From: Amycolatopsis iheyensis
Lineage (GTDB): Bacteria > Actinomycetota > Actinomycetes > Mycobacteriales > Pseudonocardiaceae
Direction: 5' to 3'
Assembly: GCF_024703995.1 (NCBI RefSeq)
Contig: NZ_JAMXQV010000020.1
Span: 1 to 64,000 of the forward strand
Length of the DNA: 64,000 nt
The notes below the pieces were generated by a model, which was not told the DNA's origin, made no database searches, and saw nothing but the letters and a program-made list of their open reading frames with translations. The translations under genes and the position numbers were made by a program. Positions 16,395-23,731 of this stretch are shown here, piece after piece. Position 1 is the first letter of the stretch. Every line of letters starts with the position of its first letter.

Positions 16395-18026
16395 CTAACT
16401 CTTCGCCGGGGCCGACGGCGCGAACCAGCCGAGCCACCCCAGGACGACCCCGGCGACGACGACGATGGCGATGATCCAGGCGGGCCGCAGCCGGGCCTTG
16501 GCGGTGAGCAGGTACACCCCCGCGGTGACGAGCACCGGCAGCAGGAACGGGACGAGCTCGTCGAGCCGGTCCTGGATCGCGACGGCCTGCGTGACCGGCT
16601 GCCCCTGGACCGTGGTGGTCTGGCGGTAGGTCAGCGTGGTGACGACCTTGACGATCGACGGGATGAACCCGCCGAGCACGACGAACCCGAGCACGGTGGC
16701 GCCCTGCGCGACCCGCGCGAGCGCACCCGCGGCGAGGTGGCCGGCCAGCCGCTTCCCTTCGCGGTAGGCGAACCCGAACTGCCAGCGGCGGATCAGCGCG
16801 TACGGCACGAGCACCATCACCGCGGCGAACGCGGGACCGAGCCAGTTGCCCTGCAGCGCCCACGACGCGCCCATGGTGAAGACGATGCTGTTGTACAGCG
16901 CGAAGACGACGGTGTCGCCGATGCCGGCCATCGGCCCCATCAGCGCGACCTTCGTGCTGGCGGCCGACTTCGGCGTGCCGGCTTCTTCCAGCGCGACACT
17001 CGAGCCGAGGATCAGCGGGCCGCCGACCAGCACCGAGGTGTTGAAGAACTGCAGGTGCCGCTGCAGCCCGGCGACGTAGTCGGCCTTCTCGGGGTAGAGC
17101 CGGCGCAGCACCGGCTCCATCGAGTACGCGAACCCGAGTGCCTGCATGCGCTCGTAGTTCCAGGAGATCTGGCTCGACCAGAAGTACCGGCGGAACACGC
17201 GGCGCAGGTCCTGCTTGGTCAGCCGCGGGTCCACAGTGGACTCTTCGACCGGGTTCTCGGGGACCACGATCGCCGGCTCGTCGCGCTTGAGCGTCACGAA
17301 CAGCATGGCGACCGCGACGCCGATCAACGCGATGCCCAGCAACGGCACGTGCAGGTAGGCGAACGCGACGAACCCGATGAGCAGCAGGTACCAGTACCGC
17401 GACAGCTCCATCATGCCGAGCAGCAGCGCGAACCCGACGGCCGGCAGCAGCGACCCGGCGAGCGTCATGCCCTGCACGAACCCGGCCGGGATGCTCGCGG
17501 TGATGTCCTTGACCAGTCCCCCGGACGCGGCGAGGGCGGCGAGGAACGTCGGGATCGCGCGCACCGCGGCCCACGGCACGAGGCTGAGCCAGTGGATCAT
17601 CGCGAGCCCACGCGCGTTGCCTTCGGCGGCGTAGCCGTCGGCGCGGTGGACCAGCGCGGTGGTGACGATCTTGCCGACCGGGTCGAGCGCGGCCAGCAGG
17701 ATCGCGGCGGGCAGCCCGACGCCGATCCCGATCGCGGCCTGCGCGGCCGGTGCACCGGCGGCGCCCGCGGCCAGCGCGGTGCCGACGATCGCGCCGGTCT
17801 GGTAGTCCGGGATCGTCGCGCCGCCGTAGGTGTAGACACCGAGCGAGGCGAGCTCCAGCGTCGCGCCGACCAGCAGGCCGAGCAGCGGGTGCCCGACGAT
17901 CAGCCCGGCCACCGAGCCGGCGATGAGCGGGCGCTGGGCGTAGATGAGGAACGGGCCGAGCCCGTCGTAGGTGCAGTAGATCGCCCAGACGGTCAGGGCC
18001 AGTGCGACGAGCATGCTCGGAGTCAC
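16395..18026 (-). CDS. Fused PTS mannose-family IIC-IID membrane component
   Basis: A 543-residue polypeptide joining two subunits that are normally separate. Residues 1-247 are IIC (ATLELASLGVYTYGGATIPD; multiple helices), 248-265 a linker, and 266-543 IID (LTKQDLRRVFRRYFWSSQIS; GPMAGIGDTVVFALYNSIV). Together they form the sugar channel of the mannose-family PTS. The GTG at 18026 overlaps the IIB stop (GTGA) and follows AAAGGG; an ATG at 18014 is an alternative start. The frame is continuous across the junction, so this is a fusion rather than two overlapping genes. Confidence 0.88.
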   Translation of the reverse strand: MTPSMLVALALTVWAIYCTYDGLGPFLIYAQRPLIAGSVAGLIVGHPLLGLLVGATLELASLGVYTYGGATIPDYQTGAIVGTALAAGAAGAPAAQAAIGIGVGLPAAILLAALDPVGKIVTTALVHRADGYAAEGNARGLAMIHWLSLVPWAAVRAIPTFLAALAASGGLVKDITASIPAGFVQGMTLAGSLLPAVGFALLLGMMELSRYWYLLLIGFVAFAYLHVPLLGIALIGVAVAMLFVTLKRDEPAIVVPENPVEESTVDPRLTKQDLRRVFRRYFWSSQISWNYERMQALGFAYSMEPVLRRLYPEKADYVAGLQRHLQFFNTSVLVGGPLILGSSVALEEAGTPKSAASTKVALMGPMAGIGDTVVFALYNSIVFTMGASWALQGNWLGPAFAAVMVLVPYALIRRWQFGFAYREGKRLAGHLAAGALARVAQGATVLGFVVLGGFIPSIVKVVTTLTYRQTTTVQGQPVTQAVAIQDRLDELVPFLLPVLVTAGVYLLTAKARLRPAWIIAIVVVAGVVLGWLGWFAPSAPAKS

Positions 18027-18499
18027 AGCCCTTTCCGGTCGAGCAACGGGACGAACTCGGCCGCCTTGTCGTGCGGCATCAGCTGGGTGACCAGCGGGAC
18101 GCCGGTCGCGGCCAGCTTGCGGTAGGCGTCGGCCTCGTCGGCGGTGACGGCGATCGAGCGGGTGACCATGGTGTAGCCGGTCCCGGGCCGCGGCGCGACG
18201 TTGCCGACGTTGACCCGGCCCGGCCGGAGCCCGCCTTCGACCAGGCGAAACGCGTCTTCGGGGTGCTTCGCGAGGATCATGACGCCGTCTTCGGTCTCCG
18301 CGGCGAGCGTCTCGGCGACGGTGAGGACGTCGGTGGGCAGCCCCCGCGCGGCCTGCGGCAGCAACATCCGCTGCAGCTCGTCGGCGGCGACCTCGTCGTT
18401 GCAGACGAGCAGCCGCCGCACGCCGAGCCGTCTGGTCCACGCGACGGTGACCTGCCCGTGGATCAGGCGGTTGTCGATCCGGATGTGTGCCCCCGCCAT
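18023..18499 (-). CDS. PTS mannose/fructose/sorbose-family IIB component
   Basis: A 158-residue IIB domain with the phosphohistidine motif RIDNRLIHGQV, the active residue being His14. It receives phosphate from IIA and phosphorylates the incoming sugar at the IIC-IID channel. First gene of the operon IIB, IIC-IID, IIA, ceramidase-like hydrolase. GGGAGGAG lies a few bases upstream of the ATG, downstream of a promoter at 18527-18555. Confidence 0.9.
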   Translation of the reverse strand: MAGAHIRIDNRLIHGQVTVAWTRRLGVRRLLVCNDEVAADELQRMLLPQAARGLPTDVLTVAETLAAETEDGVMILAKHPEDAFRLVEGGLRPGRVNVGNVAPRPGTGYTMVTRSIAVTADEADAYRKLAATGVPLVTQLMPHDKAAEFVPLLDRKGL

Positions 18500-18526
18500 G
18501 CGTCTCCTCCCGGCCGGCAGGAGAAC

Positions 18527-18555
18527 ATCCTGGTTCGTACCAGTAGTTGTGTCAA
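18527..18555 (-). promoter_or_regulatory. PTS operon promoter with embedded operator
   Basis: On the minus strand a consensus -35 TTGACA (18555-18550) is followed after 17 bp by CAGGAT (18532-18527), an actinobacterial-type -10. The palindrome CTGGT-N4-ACCAG (18530-18543) lies inside the spacer and touches the -10, where a bound GntR/HutC repressor would block RNA polymerase. The predicted transcript starts near 18520, giving a leader of about 20 nt containing GGGAGGAG. Confidence 0.65.
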
Positions 18556-18595
18556 CACTGCCCGTGACGGGCGATTGCGGGAAACGGCTTCGCGC

Positions 18596-18631
18596 GGCCG
18601 ACGGAAGGACCCCTCAGACCTTCCGTCGGCC
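18596..18631. terminator. Strong hairpin between divergent promoters
   Basis: A perfect 13-bp stem (18596-18608 with 18619-18631) around a 10-nt loop lies between the PTS promoter and the metalloprotease gene. No T-run follows on either strand, so it may be an insulator or a folded cruciform rather than a classical terminator. Confidence 0.5.
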
Positions 18632-18674
18632 CGCGAGCGCGAAGCCCCCCTCGGTTACCCCGGACCCTCCCATA

Positions 18675-18690
18675 AAGGTATATACCAGTA
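18675..18690. promoter_or_regulatory. GntR/NagR-like palindrome GGTATATACC
   Basis: AAAGGTATATACCAGT contains the perfect palindrome GGTATATACC (18677-18686) and an ACCAGT half-site, closely resembling binding sites of UTRA-type GntR proteins (GGT-N4-ACC core). It lies 176 bp upstream of the PTS IIB start and could be a second, distal operator. Confidence 0.5.
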
Positions 18691-18816
18691 TGGGCGTACG
18701 AGATCGACTGTCAAGCCCTGTGCCGCTGAGTGGTCCGAAGATCATTTTCAATCGTCCGACCGAAATCCGCTGCCGGGGTCCGTGGGTGATTCACCCCAAG
18801 CTGTCCGATCTTGTCA

Positions 18817-18866
18817 GTGACAGCCCGGTCACCCGCTGCCTATCATCCTCACTGGTCTAGACCGCA
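18817..18866 (+). promoter_or_regulatory. Promoter with DasR-like site for the zincin-lectin gene
   Basis: GTGACA (18817-18822) and TATCAT (18841-18846) with an 18-bp spacer make a near-consensus promoter. ACTGGTCTAGACC (18851-18863) immediately follows, matching 13 consecutive positions of the published 16-bp DasR-responsive element, and would cover the transcription start. DasR is a GntR/HutC repressor that responds to glucosamine-6-phosphate in Streptomyces. Whether DasR or the local GntR protein binds is not decidable from sequence. Confidence 0.65.
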
Positions 18867-18907
18867 CTTCTCGTCCCCTGTCGCACCGGGAAAGGCGGAA
18901 CTCCCCG

Positions 18908-20170
18908 ATGGCCAGCAGAACCTGGCGCCTCGCCGCGCTCAGCACCGCCCTCGTCTTCGCCACCGCTTTGCTGCCCTCGGCCGCCGCCGCGGGTGACGGC
19001 ACCGAGCAGCTGCCCGACCACCTGCGGCACCAAGCCGCGGCCGCCGCGAAACCGATGTCCACCGTCTGCGACGGCGACGGCACCAGCGGCAAGCGCGTCC
19101 AAGCCCTCTACGTCCGCGGCAACACCCAGGCCGACCGCTACGCCCAGTTCGCCGGCCAGTTCCAGACCTTCGCGAGCCAGATCGACGACGGCTTCGTCGA
19201 GGCCGCCGGCCGGCTCGGCGGCGGCGTGCGGCACGTCCGGTACGTCACCGACTCGAGCTGCCGGGCCACCGTGAACAACGTTGTCATCGCCCAGGGCGAC
19301 ATGGCGACCGTCGACACGATCACCAACGCCATCAAGGCCCAGGGCTACAACCGCGCCGACCGCAAGTACATCGTCTGGTACGACAAGGACGGCTGCGGTC
19401 TCGCCTTCGGCAACGGCGGCAACGACAGCCCCGGCTCGGGCAACCCGTACAACGCCGGCCCGCACTACGCCACGGTCGGCACCGGCTGCTGGTCCTGGCA
19501 GGCCACCGGGCACGAGCTGCTGCACACCCTCGGCGCCGTCCAGGGCAGCGCGCCGCACTCCAGCGCCTTCGGTCACTGCTGGGACGACGAAGACATCATG
19601 TGCTACGACGACGGCGGCCTGCCGAACCCGCCGGGCACCCTGGTGAAGGTCTGCCCGGGCGCGCCGGAGAACCAGTTCGACTGCCTCGGCGACGACTACT
19701 TCAACACCAACCCGGCGCCGGGCAGCTACCTGGCGACGCACTGGAACGTCGCGAACAGCGCGTACCTGATCGCCAGTGGCAGCACCTACCCGGCCGGCCC
19801 GATCACCGGGATCGCGGGCAAGTGCGTCGACGTCAGCGCGTCGAACACCGCCAACGGCACCGCCGTGCAGCTCTGGACCTGCAACTCCACCGCCGCCCAG
19901 CGCTGGACCAGGCAGAACGGCACCGTGCGCGCCCTCGGCAAGTGCCTCGACGTCTCGAACAGCGGCACCGCGGACGGCACGCTCGTCCAGCTGTGGGACT
20001 GCAACGCCACCGGCGCGCAGACCTGGCAGGCCCGCGCCGACGGGACGCTGCTGAACCCGCAGTCGGGCAAGTGCCTCGACGCGCCGGGCGGGTCGACCGG
20101 TGACGGCACCCGCCTGCAGATCTGGACCTGCTCGGCGGCCGCGAACCAGAAGTGGGTTATCGCGGGGTAA
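18908..20170 (+). CDS. Secreted zincin-like metalloprotease with ricin-B lectin domain
   Basis: A 420-residue secreted protein: Sec signal peptide (1-28), a zincin-like region with HELLH at 202-206 followed by TLGAVQ and a Met-turn-like DIMCYDD at 229-235, then a C-terminal ricin-B trefoil (about 297-420) with three QxW repeats (331, 371 and 414). The lectin should bind polysaccharide while the protease acts on nearby protein. Gln rather than His or Asp follows the HExxHxxG motif, so the third zinc ligand is uncertain. The DasR-like site at its promoter fits a chitin- or amino-sugar-responsive secreted enzyme. Confidence 0.8.
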   Translation: MASRTWRLAALSTALVFATALLPSAAAAGDGTEQLPDHLRHQAAAAAKPMSTVCDGDGTSGKRVQALYVRGNTQADRYAQFAGQFQTFASQIDDGFVEAAGRLGGGVRHVRYVTDSSCRATVNNVVIAQGDMATVDTITNAIKAQGYNRADRKYIVWYDKDGCGLAFGNGGNDSPGSGNPYNAGPHYATVGTGCWSWQATGHELLHTLGAVQGSAPHSSAFGHCWDDEDIMCYDDGGLPNPPGTLVKVCPGAPENQFDCLGDDYFNTNPAPGSYLATHWNVANSAYLIASGSTYPAGPITGIAGKCVDVSASNTANGTAVQLWTCNSTAAQRWTRQNGTVRALGKCLDVSNSGTADGTLVQLWDCNATGAQTWQARADGTLLNPQSGKCLDAPGGSTGDGTRLQIWTCSAAANQKWVIAG

Positions 20171-20230
20171 ACCCCCGCAACCTGCGCGCGCCCCCGTCGT
20201 TATCCGCTTCGTCAGTCCAGGGGAGGAACC

Positions 20231-21175
20231 ATGCCGGCCGTCACCGCGAACATCGTCCCGCTCCGGCACGCACGCCCGGGCGTGGTGGCGTACGTGAAGA
20301 GCCCGGCCGAATGGTTCGTCTCCAACAGCGGCTGGATCCAGGGCAGCGAAGGCGTGCTGCTCGTCGACACGTGCGGCACCGAACAGGCGACGCTCGAGCT
20401 GATGCGCGACGTCCGCAAGTACGCGGGCGAGCAGGAGCTCACCGTCGTCGTCACGCACGCGCACGGCGAGCACCACAACGGCGTCGGGGTCGCGCTGCGC
20501 GAGGGCGGCACGGCGCTGACCGCGCACGGCAGCGTCGAACTGGTCAAGGCCGGCCCGCAGACCTACGGCAACGTCTTCACCTACACCCAGTGGGGCGTGC
20601 TCGAGCCGCCGGAGCCGGCCGCGGTCCGGCCGGTCACCGGCTGGCGCCGCCTCGACCTCGGCGACGCGGTCGCCGACGTCGTGGCGGTGCCGGGCATCGC
20701 GCACACCGCGGGCGACCTGGTGGTGTTCGAGCCGCGCTCGGGCACGCTGTTCACCGGTGACCTGGTGTTCATCGGCGACACACCGCTGGCGGTGCACGGC
20801 TCGGTGCCGGGCTGGCTCGACGCGCTCGACTGGCTCCAGGACACCTTCCGGCCGCGGACGCTGGTGCCCGGCCACGGCCCGGTGGCGACCCCGGGCCACA
20901 GCGCCGTGCACGCCATGCGCGTCTACCTCGAGTGGCTGCTCGAGGTGACCGAGCGCCAGAGCGACTTCACGAAGCTGGCGCACCAGGCGTCGCTGCGCTG
21001 GCCGTCGTGGCGCAACCCGGAACGGCACATCGGCAACCTGATGCGGGCCTACGCGGACCAGCACCACCGCAAGCTGGACGTCGACCTGGCGATCGACGCG
21101 GTCCTGGCCGCGGCGGGCGGCCGCATCGACCTGGACTGCCTGCTGGGCGGCGAGCCGGTCCGCCGCATCTCCTAA
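20231..21175 (+). CDS. MBL-fold metallo-hydrolase
   Basis: A 314-residue metallo-beta-lactamase-fold enzyme. The metal motif is THAHGEHHNG (His76, His78, Glu80, His81), with Glu where most members have Asp; further ligands are probably His158 (PGIAHTAGD), Asp177 (TGDLVF) and His215 (VPGHGP). The C-terminal helical part contains SLRWPSWRNPERHIGNLMRAY. There is no signal peptide, so it is cytoplasmic. GGGGAGGAACC precedes the ATG. Substrate unknown; lactonase-, thioesterase- and glyoxalase II-like activities are all known in this fold. Confidence 0.85.
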   Translation: MPAVTANIVPLRHARPGVVAYVKSPAEWFVSNSGWIQGSEGVLLVDTCGTEQATLELMRDVRKYAGEQELTVVVTHAHGEHHNGVGVALREGGTALTAHGSVELVKAGPQTYGNVFTYTQWGVLEPPEPAAVRPVTGWRRLDLGDAVADVVAVPGIAHTAGDLVVFEPRSGTLFTGDLVFIGDTPLAVHGSVPGWLDALDWLQDTFRPRTLVPGHGPVATPGHSAVHAMRVYLEWLLEVTERQSDFTKLAHQASLRWPSWRNPERHIGNLMRAYADQHHRKLDVDLAIDAVLAAAGGRIDLDCLLGGEPVRRIS

Positions 21176-21351
21176 AGCTTGACGACGGCTCTGTCCGGCA
21201 CCACCGGGGTGTCCCCCAGCCACGTGTCCGTCGGTTCCCCGGTGGGCACGGGCACCGCGGTGCCCACCTTCACGATGACGACCGGCTGCCCGCAGGCGGC
21301 CAGGTGCATGATCAGCAACGGTACGACGAGCAGCACTTTCCGGACGCGCAT
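21172..21351 (-). CDS. Small lipoprotein
   Basis: A 59-residue protein with a signal sequence and lipobox (MHLAAC, near residue 20), so a membrane-anchored peptide of about 40 residues is expected. GAGG precedes the ATG at 21351. Its stop overlaps the end of the convergent MBL gene by 4 bp. No recognised family. Confidence 0.6.
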   Translation of the reverse strand: MRVRKVLLVVPLLIMHLAACGQPVVIVKVGTAVPVPTGEPTDTWLGDTPVVPDRAVVKL

Positions 21352-21537
21352 GATCCTCACCCCGGTTCTTCTCCACACTCCCACCGGGCACACGGCGGCC
21401 GGCGCACGCCGGTTCAGCGCGAACGGTGTATTTCCCGGCCCGTCACCGGATCGGCTGAGCGGGGGGAAAGACCGTGAAGGAGTACCCCCGTGGTGTACCG
21501 GATCCTGGCTAGGCTGAGCGGGTCAAGCGGAGGTGAC

Positions 21538-22080
21538 GTGGACACCAGGGCGCTGCTCGAATCGGCCGCCGGCGGCGACCAGCCGGCCTGGGACGCCCTC
21601 GTCGACGAGTACTCGAGCCTGCTCTGGTCGATCGCCCGCGCCCACCGGCTCTCCGACGCCGACGCGGCCGACGTCGTCCAGACGACCTGGCTCAAGCTGG
21701 TCGAGCACCTCGGCCGGATCAAGGACCCGGACCGGCTGCCCGGCTGGCTGGCCACGACCGCGCGGCACGAATGCCTGCGCCAGATCCGCCGCGCGGCCCG
21801 CGAACGCCCGGTCGAAGGCGACTGGCCCGAGCAGGAGGCCCCCGGCACGGCGGTCGACGCGGCCCTGCTGCTCGACGAACGCGACGCCGCGTTGTGGCGG
21901 GCGCTGGCCACGTTGTCGGAGCAGTGCCGGCGGCTGCTGCGGGTCCTCATGGCGACACCGCCGCCGTCGTACGCGGAGGTCGCGGCGGCCCTGGACATGC
22001 CGATCGGCAGCATCGGCCCGACCCGCCAGCGCTGTTTGGGCCGGCTGCGGGAGCGCGTCGCCCGGGAGGACCTGCCATGA
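21538..22080 (+). CDS. ECF sigma-70 family sigma factor
   Basis: A 180-residue ECF sigma factor. Region 2 (about 15-85) has DQPAWDALVDEYSSLLWSIA and DVVQTTWLKL; region 4 (about 120-175) has the helix-turn-helix YAEVAAALDMPIGSIGPTRQRCL. The GTG at 21538 was chosen because AGGTGA precedes it and the extra 16 codons upstream are not sigma-like. It overlaps the next gene by ATGA. With no transmembrane anti-sigma factor nearby, the small coupled protein is the likely partner. Confidence 0.9.
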   Translation: MDTRALLESAAGGDQPAWDALVDEYSSLLWSIARAHRLSDADAADVVQTTWLKLVEHLGRIKDPDRLPGWLATTARHECLRQIRRAARERPVEGDWPEQEAPGTAVDAALLLDERDAALWRALATLSEQCRRLLRVLMATPPPSYAEVAAALDMPIGSIGPTRQRCLGRLRERVAREDLP

Positions 22081-22520
22081 CCGACGACGAGCTGATGGCC
22101 CGCCTGCGCCAGGTCGCGACCCAGGCCGACCCGGTACCGGACCTGGTCCTGCGCCAGGCCCGCGCCGCGCTGACGACGCGCGACCTCGACGCAGAGCTGG
22201 CCGAACTGTCCTTCGACTCGGCCCTGGCGGCATCGGGCACGGTCCGCGCGGCCGACGACGACGTCCGGCTGCTGTCGTTCGAGTCGGCCCGGGTGACGCT
22301 GGAGCTGCAGGTCGAGTACCAGGCGGGCGCGGTGGCACTGCGCGGCCTGGTGACCGGCGCGGCCGGCGACGCGGTGATCGAGGTGGCGGGCGAGCGGATC
22401 GTCCGCCCGATCGACGCGGAAGGCTGGTTCACGGCAACAGGGTTGCCGAGCGGCCCGACCCGGGTGAAGGTGACCGCCGCGGACGGCACGGCGGTCACCA
22501 CCGGCTGGACGAGCCTCTAA
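22077..22520 (+). CDS. Small protein coupled to the ECF sigma gene
   Basis: A 147-residue protein translated from an ATGA overlap with the sigma gene. Residues 1-50 are helical (LMARLRQVATQADPVPDLVLRQARAAL); the rest is beta-rich and Ig-like (LELQVEYQAGAVALRGLVTG, then GWFTATGLPSGPTRVKVTA), with no membrane segment. It may be a soluble anti-sigma factor or sensor for the adjacent proteases. It ends 4 bp into the convergent subtilisin gene. No named family recognised. Confidence 0.7.
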   Translation: MTDDELMARLRQVATQADPVPDLVLRQARAALTTRDLDAELAELSFDSALAASGTVRAADDDVRLLSFESARVTLELQVEYQAGAVALRGLVTGAAGDAVIEVAGERIVRPIDAEGWFTATGLPSGPTRVKVTAADGTAVTTGWTSL

Positions 22521-23632
22521 CCGCGCACGTACGGCACGTCCAGGCTGCCGTTCACGTCGTACACGGTGATCGGGTCTTCGGCCTTGAGCACTTCGGTGGC
22601 GGCGTCCCGGGCGGACTTGCCCGTCGCCATCACCGCCGCGATCCGGCCCGTGACGATCGCGGCCGAGAAGGACGTGCCGCTCCAGACCGCGTAGCCGTTG
22701 AACGGCGGCGCCTCCGGCGGCGGGCTCGGGTACCCCGGGTGGAAGTACGGGCCGAGCACCTCGACGCCGTCGGCGTACGCGGCGATCCACGGCCCGTAGT
22801 TGCTGAAGTCGGCGACCTTCCGCGTCCGGTCGGTGGACCCGATGGAGAGCACGCGAGCATGCCGGCCATCGTCCGGGTCGCCGTCGAACGTCCGCCCGAA
22901 CCGGATCCCGGCCGGGTAGACCCGCTGCCGCAGCCCCCGGTTCCCGGCGGAGGCGACCACGACGGTTTCCGCGGGCAGCCGGCGCAGCGCGTCCTCGATC
23001 GCCTTCGGCGGCTCGTCCTCGAAGGTTTCGCCCGAGAACGACATGTTGATCAGCGTGACGCCCTCGGCGCCGAGGTCGTCGATGGCGTTGGCCACCGCCA
23101 GGTCCTCGGTCAGGCCACTCTGCTCGTCGATCACGCCCTTCATCCGGACGCCGACGTCGGCGGGCAGGTACTTCAGCACCACGCCCGCGACGAAGGTGCC
23201 GTGCCCGGCCGTGCCGACCGGGTCGCCGTGGTCGTCGCGGACGACCCGGGCGGTGTCCTCCGGCTCGTAGCGGACGCGATCGCCCAGGAACGGGTGCGGG
23301 CGCCCGTCGTGCAGCACGATGCCGGTGTCGATCACCCCGACGTACCGGCGGATGGCACCGGCGGGCACCGGGGTCAGCTCGTCGGTGGTCGGCATCGGGC
23401 GCAGCTGGTTCCAGATGATCCGGTCCGCGCCGAACACGTGGTTCGGCGCGACCAGGCGCGGCTCCCGCAGCCCCGCGAGCACCTCCGGCACCGGGCGGGT
23501 GCCGGTGAAGCGGCGGACCGGGCCGGCGGCCCCGTCCTGGTGATAGCCGAACCCTGCCAGTTCGGCGCGGATCGAGTCACAATCGTCGGCATGGACCAGC
23601 AGTTCGCCGTCGCGATGGCGGTATCGGGTCAT
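22517..23632 (-). CDS. Cytoplasmic S8 subtilisin-like serine protease
   Basis: A 371-residue subtilisin-family protease. The triad is visible: Asp102 in VGVIDTGIV, His144 in GHGTFVAGVV and Ser321 in GTSFSAAIVTG, with the oxyanion Asn231 in ASAGNRG. Residues 1-90 form an N-terminal domain; no signal peptide is present, so the enzyme should act in the cytoplasm. GGAGGGGGACAG precedes the ATG at 23632. It is divergent from the CHAT gene across 99 bp and convergent with the ECF-linked small gene. Very long open sequence continues upstream on this strand but is antisense to the CHAT gene. Confidence 0.88.
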   Translation of the reverse strand: MTRYRHRDGELLVHADDCDSIRAELAGFGYHQDGAAGPVRRFTGTRPVPEVLAGLREPRLVAPNHVFGADRIIWNQLRPMPTTDELTPVPAGAIRRYVGVIDTGIVLHDGRPHPFLGDRVRYEPEDTARVVRDDHGDPVGTAGHGTFVAGVVLKYLPADVGVRMKGVIDEQSGLTEDLAVANAIDDLGAEGVTLINMSFSGETFEDEPPKAIEDALRRLPAETVVVASAGNRGLRQRVYPAGIRFGRTFDGDPDDGRHARVLSIGSTDRTRKVADFSNYGPWIAAYADGVEVLGPYFHPGYPSPPPEAPPFNGYAVWSGTSFSAAIVTGRIAAVMATGKSARDAATEVLKAEDPITVYDVNGSLDVPYVRG

Positions 23633-23663
23633 CTGTCCCCCTCCGGGACCGATCATGGGTGAA

Positions 23664-23678
23664 CGGGTCGGTGACCCG
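23664..23678. promoter_or_regulatory. Palindrome in the divergent subtilisin-CHAT promoter region
   Basis: CGGGTC-GGT-GACCCG is a perfect 6-bp inverted repeat inside the 99-bp gap between the two protease genes, 32 bp from the subtilisin start and 54 bp from the CHAT start. It could coordinate both promoters. No binding protein is identifiable. Confidence 0.4.
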
Positions 23679-23731
23679 ATCCCCGAACTCCCTCTCCTGA
23701 TACACAGCGGACGAAGCGGGCACAAGACCCG

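Noticed and set aside
13719..18125. A 1468-codon open frame on the plus strand
   Set aside because: It runs antisense to the PTS and ceramidase-like genes, which carry clear domains; the frame has no domain and an unlikely composition.
18857..21391. An 844-codon frame antisense to the zincin-lectin and MBL genes
   Set aside because: No domain, low complexity; the plus-strand genes have signal peptides and active-site motifs.
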